Source: Branchiostoma floridae
Taxonomy: Eukaryota; Chordata; Leptocardii; Amphioxiformes; Branchiostomatidae
Reading direction: 5' to 3'
DNA length: 64,000 nucleotides
NCBI RefSeq assembly: GCF_000003815.2
Contig: NC_049991.1
Location: 18,880,611 to 18,944,610 of the forward strand
Part shown: positions 54,616-64,000 of the stretch, piece after piece
Position numbering within the stretch: position 1 is the first letter of the stretch
How the letters are laid out: each line of letters opens with the position of its first letter
The notes under the pieces: generated by a model
What the model was told of the DNA's origin: nothing
What the model saw: only the letters and a program-made list of their open reading frames with translations
The model's database searches: none
Position numbers and translations under genes: made by a program

Positions 54616-56341
54616 ATGGCTGATCCAAGTCATGGGCATTCTATTGAAGATCTGCGTCCTGAACATCCTAGAAACGAGACAAGCAGCAGGAAGGACCAGA
54701 CAAAAGACGTGGGCTGGCAGCAGGACAGGGAAGAACAAACTTCATGTGAGGAAACGTTTCATGTGAAGGTTGAGAAGACTTTGTCCCCACATGTAGAGGA
54801 TCACAACAAAGCCCTACTTCAGAACAAGACAACAGACATGAGCTGGCAGCAGGACAGGGAAGAGCAAGCTTCATGCAAAGAAACCTTTCATGAGAAGGTT
54901 GAGAACACCAATTTTATTTCTCCAGGTATAGAGGATCACAGCGAAGCCCTGCTTCAAAACAAAACAACAGGCATGGGCAGGCAGCAGGGCAGGGAAGAGC
55001 AAGCTTCATGCCAGGAAACATTTCATGTGAAGGTTGAGAATTCTGATTTCTTGTCCCCACAAATAGATCATCATGATGAAGCCCTTCTTCAAAACAAGAC
55101 AACAGACATGGGTTTGCATCAGGACAGAGAAGAGCAAGCTTCATGCCAGGAAACGTTTTATTGGGAGGTGAACGAAACTGACTCATCAGCATACGTAGAG
55201 CAGGTAGAAGGTTCCATGCCTGATTTCAACACTGAGAAACTCAGTCAGTGTGACTATTCTGCGACTCAAAAATCCAAATTTGGACCGCCACCTACTAAAA
55301 CACACTGGTAAGAAACCTTTTTTGTGTGGTCAGTGTGACTATTCTGCAACACAAAAATCCAATTTGGACCGTCATCTGCTAAAACACACAGGCAGAAAAT
55401 CTTACATGTGTAGTCACTGTGACTATTCTACTTCGAATAAATTACAGTTGGACCGCCATCTACGTAAACATACAGGTGAAAAACCGTACAAGTGTGATCA
55501 GTGTGACTATTCTGCAGCACAGAAAATCAGTTTAGATTTTCATATAGCATCAAAGCACACTGGTGAAAATCCTCACATGTGTGGGAAATGTGGGTACAGC
55601 ACGTATCTAAAATCCAACCTTAAGAACCATATGAGAACTCACATGGAAGTTAAACCCTACAAGTGCGACCAATGTGACTTTTCTTCAGCGCACAAATGTA
55701 GTTTGGACAAACATCTAGCAACACACACCGGCGAGAAACCCTACATGTGTGGAGAGTGTGGGTACAGGGCAGCTCAAAAGTCTCAGCTTTCCCGACATAT
55801 GAGAATCCATACAGGTGAAAAACCCTACAAGTGTGACCAGTGTAACTATTCTGCAGCCCTAAAACACACTTTACGTCAACACCTCGCAAATCACACTGGT
55901 GATAAGCCCTACATGTGTGGGGAGTGTGGGTATAGAACAGCTCGGAAGTCTCATTTATCCAAACACATGAGAACACACACAGGGCAAAAACCCTACAAGT
56001 GTGACCAGTGTGACTATTCTGCAGCCCTAAAAAACACTTTAAATCAACACCTCGCAAAACACACTGGCGAGAAGCCCTACATGTGTGGGGAGTGTGGATA
56101 CAGAACAGCAAAGAAGTCTCATTTATCCCGACACATGAGAATACACACAGGGCAAAAACCCTACAAGTGTGACCAGTGTGACTATTCTGCTGCTGATAAA
56201 TCTACTTTGGGCCAACACCTAATGAAGCATACCGGAGAAAAGCCATACATGTGTGGGGAGTGTGGGTACAGGGCAGCTCGGAAGTCCCGCCTGACCAAAC
56301 ACATGAGGACCCACACAAGAGAAAAAACCCTCAAGAACTAA
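54616..56341 (+). pseudogene. ZNF-6: C2H2 gene with a one-base frameshift
   Basis: Leader MADPSHGHSIEDLRPEHP after acceptor CAACAG, four acidic modules (to about residue 185) and the cap ETFYWEVNETDSSAYVEQ. A first decayed finger (LSQCDYSATQKSK, first Cys missing) follows. Near 55275 AAATCCAAATTTGG has one base more than the sister finger (AAATCCAATTTGG), which shifts the frame and stops translation at 55311. The following frame to 56341 has 12 intact fingers alternating CDQCDYSAA and CGECGYRTA. Either the genome carries a recent null allele, the extra A is an assembly error, or the two parts are expressed separately. The lack of further damage favours a recent event or an error. Confidence 0.88.
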
Positions 56342-56365
56342 AAGAACATTTTGCTGAGAGTTATC

Positions 56366-56860
56366 TATACAAACTGTTATTGTACAATGTAGTTGGTTAC
56401 AAAACATTGAAATGATTTTGCATTCATCCATATGTTTGACTCATATGACACAGTAAATTGCAGAGATAGTTTTTTTTTTACCGTAATATACATATTTTTA
56501 GAGGCAAAGTAGGAAATAGCTTATACGTTTATTTTACTTACTTTATGATCGCATATTAACACTAAGAGCGATAACTGTAGTGTTAAACACAAACAGATTT
56601 TTACTGTGTAGTATCTAATACAAACTGTAATTGTACAATGTATTTGGTTACAAAATATTGAAATGATTTTGCATTCATCCATATGTTTGACTCATGTGAC
56701 ACAGTAGATTGCACTGAGATAGTTTTTTTAGTGTAATGTACATATTTTTAGTTGCAAAGTAGGAAATAGTTACTACATTTATGCTCGCATATTAACAGTA
56801 TGAGCGAAAATTATATATACATGTATACATGTATTATGTATACATGTATTAAACACAAAT
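56366..56860 (+). repeat. Direct duplication in ZNF-6 3' UTR, about 250-bp offset
   Basis: ATTGTACAATGTA, GAAATGATTTTGCATTCATC and CATATGTTTGACTCAT occur twice in order, starting near 56366 and 56614. Confidence 0.85.
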
Positions 56861-56940
56861 AGATTTTACTTTGTTAGTGTGTACAACAAAAGAAGATATA
56901 CTTTTTACCATTGAAATCACTAACATTTTTATGTACATGT

Positions 56941-57167
56941 TGTTACTTTGTACGTCATGAATTACCACAGATTCACTGCATTTCCATGGTTTTATTCTAC
57001 TTATGGTTAGTCCGTACAAAGCGTGTATATGCTCAATGCAGTCCAGATGGCAAAGAGGGAGAATCTCAGGTCTCAGCTTCTCTTGGTGGCTTGCTTCTGA
57101 ATATGCATGATGGGCTATTCTATTACAATGGGTAGGGGTGTTAGCTCTATTCTTACTCTGTGTAACA
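56941..57167 (-). repeat. 3' LTR of the Ty3/Gypsy-type element
   Basis: 227 bp, TG...CA ends, GTAACA/TGTTAC inverted tips. It lies 600 bp downstream of ZNF-6, next to its duplicated 3' UTR. Confidence 0.92.
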
Positions 57168-60100
57168 TCCCCTTTTCTTTACAAAATATGTTAGTTCCTT
57201 TCTCTTGAACTTTCATGCATTATCTTTAACTGGCATGCCTTATCACTAAACTTGAAATCTATCAGAGTCCAGTGTCCATATTCGTTGTCCATTCACAGTC
57301 CATGATCATAGTTTTGTTTCCAGTTCATTTTACAAGTCCATACGGTCTGGCGCTTTTACAGTTCGGCCTGACCGTGTGACATACGGCGTTGGTTCAGTCG
57401 TAGTTGTCGTTGTTTCTGCTGTCGACTCTGGTGTTGCAGTTGCTGGAGCTGTTGTTGTCTCATCTACATCTGTTGATGGTTTCTGTTCTTCTGTTGTGTC
57501 GCGTATGTGCTTTCGGTTTCTCCTGTACTTGGCTCCGTCGACTTCTACTTCGTACGACTTTGGTGCTACACGTTGCACACACGTGCCATATTTCCACTGT
57601 GCTGCTTTCTGTGGTGTTAACTCTACACGCACTTGTTGTCCTGGTTGTATTGGTGGAAGACTTCTCGTGCCTTTGTCGTAATACCTCTTCGCTCTGGCCT
57701 TTCTCTTGTTGATGTTATTGTGGACGTTCGGTACTACCTTTGGCTCTAGTGCTTGTGTGTTGATTGGCACTTGCGTTCGCGTCCTTCTTGACATTAGTCG
57801 TTGCGTAGGACTGCTGCCTTGTCCTTGTGTTGGAGTGTTCCTCCATGCCAAGATGGAGACCCAGGGGTCCTGTCCATCTGCTGCTGCTTTCTTAAGCAGG
57901 TTCTTGGCAATCTTTACTGCCGATTCTGCTTTGCCGTTGGCTTGACTGTGATACGGTGATGTTGTCACATGTCGAAAGTTCCACGTCTTTGCGAATTGCT
58001 TGAACTCCTCTGATGCAAACTGGGGTCCGTTGTCGGTGACAACTTCCATGGGTATTCCATGTCTGCTGAAGTTCTGCTTGGTCTTGTGTATCACATTCTT
58101 GGCTGTGGTATTCTGGTGAAGCTCGTCTATCTCCCAGTAGTCGGAGTAGTTATCTACTGTGATCAGATAGTGTCGGTTTTCCAATGTCATCAGATCCATC
58201 GACACTCTGCTCCATGGCGTTGTTGGAGTTGGATGTGGCATGAGCGGTTCCCTCTGCTGCTTCGGCTGATAGGTTTTGCAGATGTCACATCGTCCGATTC
58301 TTTCTCGCAGTTGTGCACTCATCCCAGGCCAGAATATGGTTTCTCTGGCTCGTCTGATACATGCTTCTGCTCCTTGGTGGCTGGCATGTGTCTTCTGTAT
58401 CATCTCTTCTCGCAGCTCTGCTGGGACGACTATCGCTTGTCCCTTGTATACAATGCCATCGTGCATGCTGACTTCGTCCCTGAATGTCCAATAGTCACGG
58501 ACTTCTTTCTTAAGCTGCGTCTTGTTTTCTGGCCATCCTTTCTTTATTGTCTTCATCAATTCTCTCATGACTTCATCTTGCTGAGTGTGTCGACGTACCC
58601 TGTCTATCGTCATATCGGACACTTGGATGTACTCAGCGGGTGTTACTTGTTCGATTTCTTGATCCTCTTTCTTTGCTTCCTGGATCTTGAGTATCTCGTA
58701 CTCGTCTCGCCTAGTCTCGTTCATGGTCCTCGTCAGGTAGGCTCTTGAGAGAGTGTCTGCGATATACATTTCTGAACCTTTACGGTACGTCACCTTTAGG
58801 TGGTATTTCTGCAGACGGAGCATCATTCTTTGTAGCCTCTTCGGTGCGTCGAGGAGAGGCTTCTTAAAAATCACTTCCAAAGGCTTGTGATCTGATTGTA
58901 CAGTTACCACTTCTCGGCCGTGGATGTACTGGTTGAACTTCTGTGCTGCAAAGACAATTGCTAAGCACTCTTTCTCGATCTGCGCATAGTTCTGTTCTGT
59001 CGGGGTTAGAGCTCGCGAAGCATACGCTACCTACCGGGCGTCCTTCCTGCAGGAGCGCCGCTCCAAGTCCCTTGTCGCTTGCATCTCCCTGTATGGTCAC
59101 CTCTTTCTCTACGTCGTAGTATTGTAGTACTGGCTGTGCTGTCACCAGCTTCTTGACCTCTTTCACTGCTTGGTCATGTGTTTCAAGCCATACCCAGACT
59201 GCGTCTTTGTCTGTTAGCCGTCTCAGTGGTTCGCACACATCAGACAGGTGTGGCAAGAACTTAGCGAGGTAATTGACCATTCCGAGGAACCTCTGTAGAG
59301 ATCGGAGATCATCTGGCGTCTTCATCTCTGTGATAGCCTTGACCTTTTCTGGGTCTGGTTTCAGGCCATCTGCCGTTAGTAGCTGTCCCATGTATGGCAC
59401 TTGCTTTAACTTGAGCCTCAATTTTCGCTTGTTTAGTTTCAGATTCTTCTCTCGTGCGCGTTTGAGCAGGTTACGCAGATTTTCATCGTGGTCTCTGTCA
59501 GCTTCTTCTTCAGTTTCACCACATCCGAAGACCAGTATGTCATCAGCGATGACGTCAACTCCCTGTAGACCTTCCAGTACCTCGTGCTGTCTTCTTTGAT
59601 ACTCTTCAGGAGCGGTGGAAATCCCAAAGGGCATGCGACACCACCGGAATCGGCCGAACGGCGTCCAAAATGTGGTTAGATAGCTGCTCTCCTCATCTAA
59701 CTTGACCTGCCAAAATCCGTCTTTGGCATCTAGCACTGAGAACACTTTGGCCTTGGCAAGCCTTGGTAGGACTTCATCAAGGGTGGGGATCTGGTACTTC
59801 GGTCGGTGTAGTGCCATGTTTAGATCCTTGGGGTCTAGGCATATTCTCATCTTGCCTGGTTTCTTTACGACAACCATACTTGAGATCCACTCCGTCGGTT
59901 TCGTGACTCTGGCAATCACTTGTTTCTTCTCTAGTTCGTCGATTTTCTTCTTCAGTTCCGCTTTCAAAGGAACAGGTACCCGTCGTGGTAGATGCTGTAC
60001 TGGTTTTGCTTCTTTGTCAATCTCAATGTGATATTCTCCTGGGAGGCATCCCAATCCTTCAAAGACGTCTGCGTACTCCTCAACTATCTGTTCTGTCTTG

Positions 60101-61814
60101 CTGTTGTTGACTTGGTTGACCGTGTTTAGGGTGATCAGTCCTAATTTGGTACATGTTTCAGCTGACAGTAGAGGATTCTGACGTGTCTTGACAATCTGGA
60201 ATTCCAGATCTATGATACTGTCTTGATGTCTCGTCTTCAAGATGCCTTGCCCTACTGGCTTAAGGATAGAACCATCATATAGCTTCAATCTGGCTTTACT
60301 TGGTTTCATCTTGTGCCCGAACTTCCGGAAGTCATCTTCGCTAATCACATTGCATGTAGCTCCTGTGTCAATCTGACATCTTAGAGATTTTCCATCACTC
60401 ATCTTCAGGTCTATGTACCATTTCTTGTTATTGCTTGACACAGAGCCTACAGTGTACACTTCTTCGTCATCTTCTGCCACGTTGTCTTGTACCATGTTTA
60501 TCTTCTTGCTGGATGCTTTGCAAACCCGGGCGAAGTGGTTGGGCCTATCGCACTTCGCGCATTTCTTTCCAAATGCTGGGCATTTACCCTTGTCTCTAGC
60601 ATGGGCTCTTCCACAGTAACCGCAGTTGTTAACTTGTGGTTGCATCCTTCTGTGTGGCTGCTGGAACTTTGTCTTTGCTTTGCCTTGACTTGGATTTGGC
60701 TTTGTCTTGGCATAATGCACTGTCTCTGCAGTCTGCATTGCCTTGATCTGTTTGTTTGTTGTCTCACTTGTCTTGCACTCTTCTAGTGCTGCTTGCAATG
60801 TGAGGTTTTTCTGCTTTAACAGTCGCATTCTCACCTTGTTATCGCAGATTCCGAGCACGATTCTATCGCGCAGCATCTCCTCTTTCAGAGCGCCATACTC
60901 ACATGTAGACACTAGTTTCCTCAAGCGAGCCACGTACACTTCAATACTTTCTCCTGGTGCTTGTTCACAGGTATTGAACTTGTATCTCTCGTATACAGTG
61001 TTCTTCAGAGGCTTGAAGTGCTTATCTAAGGCGTCTATAATCTTATCTGGGTCTTGCCTGGGGTCTGCATCTGGCTGACCAGGGTCTGCTGGAATATCTA
61101 AGTTCCTTAGAATGTCCAGGCAATCTCTACCAATTACGGTCTTCAGTGTTGCTACTCGGATTTCCTTTGGTTTCTTGTTCTTCTCTGTAGCAATCTCATA
61201 GCTGGCCCATTCATCTTTGAAAATTTCCCAATTTTCTGATACATCTCCTGTCAGTTCTACAGGTTTGGGCACCGGTAATAGACGACTATCTGCCATGTTT
61301 ACTTCAACAAATGTCCTTTGCCTGACCTGCTGCCTGTGCTTGTTTTGATGCTGTCACTTGCCGGCACGGTAACTAGACATTGACATATGCTTGTTCCTGG
61401 CACCTCTGACCTTAGATCATGCTCTTTAGCAGAGTTCCTACCTGTCAACTTTCCAGACGGTAAGGAATTTGTCCTTGGAACTAGGACACGCTAAGACAAT
61501 GGAGCCGTTATGCCTGCGCACATGCCTGGCTCAGACTGTCTAGAAATTCTTCACAATTTCACAATGGAAATTCTTCACAATTCTTCACATTCAAGTTCTC
61601 TGGAGCTCTTTAGACTAGCATTCTTTGGATGCTATCTTTGAAGAAAGACATTAGACTTAGCTGCCTCCTTAGCAGTCGACTTTGGCTCTCTCTGTCCTTC
61701 CGTCTTGACTTGAGACTGTCTTCTTCTGTCTTCTTCTTCTGTCTTCTGCTCCTTTTCGGGTCCGTTTCGCCTTCTCAGTTCTCTTGAACTTGCTGAAGGG
61801 CACTTCTGACACCA

Positions 61815-62041
61815 TGTTGCTTTGTACGTCATGAATTACCACAGATTCACTGCATTTCCATGGTTTTATTCTACTTATGGTTAGTCCGTACAAAGCGTGT
61901 ATATGCTCAATGCAGTCCAGATGGCAAAGAGGGAGAATCTCAGGTCTCAGCTTCTCTTGGTGGCTTGCTTCTGAATATGCATGATGGGCTATTCTATTAC
62001 AATGGGTAGGGGTGTTAGCTCTATTCTTACTCTGTGTAACA
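61815..62041 (-). repeat. LTR shared by the two element copies
   Basis: Serves as the 5' LTR of copy 1 and at the same time as the 3' LTR of copy 2; primer-site sequence lies on its left and the polypurine tract on its right. Confidence 0.92.
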
Positions 62042-64000
62042 TCCCCTTTTCTTTACAAAATATGTTAGTTCCTTTCTCTTGAACTTTCATGCATTATCTT
62101 TAACTGGCATGCCTTATCACTAAACTTGAAATCTATCAGAGTCCAGTGTCCATATTCGTTGTCCATTCACAGTCCATGATCATAGTTTTGTTTCCAGTTC
62201 ATTTTACAAGTCCATACGGTCTGGCGCTTTTACAGTTCGGCCTGACCGTGTGACATACGGCGTTGGTTCAGTCGTAGTTGTCGTTGTTTCTGCTGTCGAC
62301 TCTGGTGTTGCAGTTGCTGGAGCTGTTGTTGTCTCATCTACATCTGTTGATGGTTTCTGTTCTTCTGTTGTGTCGCGTATGTGCTTTCGGTTTCTCCTGT
62401 ACTTGGCTCCGTCGACTTCTACTTCGTACGACTTTGGTGCTACACGTTGCACACACGTGCCATATTTCCACTGTGCTGCTTTCTGTGGTGTTAACTCTAC
62501 ACGCACTTGTTGTCCTGGTTGTATTGGTGGAAGACTTCTCGTGCCTTTGTCGTAATACCTCTTCGCTCTGGCCTTTCTCTTGTTGATGTTATTGTGGACG
62601 TTCGGTACTACCTTTGGCTCTAGTGCTTGTGTGTTGATTGGCACTTGCGTTCGCGTCCTTCTTGACATTAGTCGTTGCGTAGGACTGCTGCCTTGTCCTT
62701 GTGTTGGAGTGTTCCTCCATGCCAAGATGGAGACCCAGGGGTCCTGTCCATCTGCTGCTGCTTTCTTAAGCAGGTTCTTGGCAATCTTTACTGCCGATTC
62801 TGCTTTGCCGTTGGCTTGACTGTGATACGGTGATGTTGTCACATGTCGAAAGTTCCACGTCTTTGCGAATTGCTTGAACTCCTCTGATGCAAACTGGGGT
62901 CCGTTGTCGGTGACAACTTCCATGGGTATTCCATGTCTGCTGAAGTTCTGCTTGGTCTTGTGTATCACATTCTTGGCTGTGGTATTCTGGTGAAGCTCGT
63001 CTATCTCCCAGTAGTCGGAGTAGTTATCTACTGTGATCAGATAGTGTCGGTTTTCCAATGTCATCAGATCCATCGACACTCTGCTCCATGGCGTTGTTGG
63101 AGTTGGATGTGGCATGAGCGGTTCCCTCTGCTGCTTCGGCTGATAGGTTTTGCAGATGTCACATCGTCCGATTCTTTCTCGCCGTTGTGCACTCATCCCA
63201 GGCCAGAATATGGTTTCTCTGGCTCGTCTGATACATGCTTCTGCTCCTTGGTGGCTGGCATGTGTCTTCTGTATCATCTCTTCTCGCAGCTCTGCTGGGA
63301 CGACTATCGCTTGCCCCTTGTATACAATGCCATCGTGCATGCTGACTTCGTCCCTGAATGTCCAATAGTCACGGACTTCTTTCTTAAGTTGCGTCTTGTT
63401 TTCTGGCCATCCTTTCTTTATTGTCTTCATCAATTCTCTCATGACTTCATCTTGCTGAGTGTGTCGACGTACCCTGTCTATCGTCATATCGGACACTTGG
63501 ATGTACTCAGCGGGTGTTACTTGTTCGATTTCTTGATCCTCTTTCTTTGCTTCCTGGATCTTGAGTATCTCGTACTCGTCTCGCCTAGTCTCGTTCATGG
63601 TCCTCGTCAGGTAGGCTCTTGAGAGAGTGTCTGCGATATACATTTCTGAACCTTTACGGTACGTCACCTTTAGGTGGTATTTCTGCAGACGGAGCATCAT
63701 TCTTTGTAGCCTCTTCGGTGCGTCGAGGAGAGGCTTCTTAAAAATCACTTCCAAAGGCTTGTGATCTGATTGTACAGTTACCACTTCTCGGCCGTGGATG
63801 TACTGGTTGAACTTCTGTGCTGCAAAGACAATTGCTAAGCACTCTTTCTCGATCTGCGCATAGTTCTGTTCTGTCGGGGTTAGAGCTCGCGAAGCATACG
63901 CTACCTACCGGGCGTCCTTCCTGCAGGAGCGCCGCTCCAAGTCCCTTGTCGCTTGCATCTCCCTGTATGGTCACCTCTTTCTCTACGTCGTAGTATTGTA
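61815..64000 (-). mobile_element. Ty3/Gypsy-type LTR retrotransposon, copy 2 (cut by window end)
   Basis: Repeats copy 1 at a constant offset of 4874 bp, with only a few base differences. The visible part covers the LTR, integrase and RNase H regions (62204-64000). Its condition matches that of copy 1 as far as it can be seen. The rest lies outside the window. Confidence 0.93.

Larger units (their letters stand above)
56941..62041 (-). mobile_element. Ty3/Gypsy-type LTR retrotransposon, copy 1
   Basis: Minus strand, 5.1 kb, bounded by 227-bp LTRs (56941-57167 and 61815-62041) that differ at about one position, so insertion is recent. The coding region lies at 57330-61296. In order it shows a gag-like part, a double zinc knuckle (CGYCGRAHARDKGKC, CAKCDRPNHFARVC), an aspartic protease (IDTGATCNVIS), reverse transcriptase (FSVLDAKDGFWQV, VIADDILVFG), RNase H and integrase (HHCC region and a DDE core with VTDNGPQFASEEF). 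No envelope gene. Polypurine tract AAAGAAAAGGGGA precedes the 3' LTR; a tRNA-Leu-like primer site TGGTGTCAGAAGTG follows the 5' LTR. A fossil in near-whole condition with about one break. Confidence 0.95.

Noticed and set aside
27705-56341. CRISPR array or other prokaryotic repeat system
   Set aside because: The regular repeats are coding zinc-finger and module units in a eukaryotic genome; there is no repeat-spacer structure.
57376-58748. Plus-strand open frames opposite the retrotransposon coding region
   Set aside because: Shadows of the minus-strand polyprotein; the same frames recur at 62250-63622 only because the element is duplicated.

Overview
The window is animal nuclear DNA. It has introns with GT-AG boundaries, many miniature inverted-repeat transposons with target-site duplications, LINE tails, and a cluster of intronless-body C2H2 zinc-finger genes. 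The finger style (alternating CDQCDYSAA and CGECGYRTA fingers) and the repeat families look like amphioxus (Branchiostoma). That assignment is inference from recall, not from a search. A 100-N assembly gap lies at 19017-19116.

Layout. (1) 760-23171, + strand: the 3' part of a transmembrane channel-like (TMC) gene. Fifteen exons can be placed with continuous reading phase, covering about 680 residues through the TMC signature to the stop codon; the 5' end lies off the window. Its introns are full of mobile elements: hAT-like elements with 8-bp duplications, a family with 9-bp duplications, a TTAA-flanked element, a LINE fragment and tRNA-derived SINE sequence. They also hold several local tandem duplications that each copy one exon-intron boundary of the gene. 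(2) 26.7-56.3 kb: six related zinc-finger genes, ZNF-1 (+), ZNF-2 (-), ZNF-3 (-), ZNF-4 (+), ZNF-5 (+) and ZNF-6 (+). ZNF-3 and ZNF-4 are head to head. Each has the same architecture: a conserved promoter/non-coding first exon with a direct-repeat motif like TGACCTTTGACC, usually a GCCATTTT-type (YY1-like) motif, and an end like CACGGACGAG|GTAAG; one intron; then one large coding exon. The coding exon carries a short leader (MADPSCG..TEDLRPEHP), 2 to 11 tandem copies of a roughly 45-residue acidic module (core DMGWQQDREEQASC.ETFH), and 10 to 24 fingers. ZNF-3 has an in-frame TGA and ZNF-6 a one-base frameshift.

(3) 37025-37480, in the ZNF-2 intron: a 456-bp non-coding LTR element (TRIM-like). 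Its identical 176-bp LTRs each contain a tRNA-like sequence with Pol III A- and B-box motifs. (4) 56941 to the window end, - strand: a young Ty3/Gypsy-type LTR retrotransposon followed directly by a second copy that shares the LTR between them.

The zinc-finger genes are probably a tandemly expanded family of nuclear DNA-binding regulators under a shared promoter type. The TMC gene is an unrelated membrane-protein neighbour. The signals that seem least explained by standard annotation are the N-terminal module family with its shared promoter, and the tRNA-in-LTR miniature retrotransposon.
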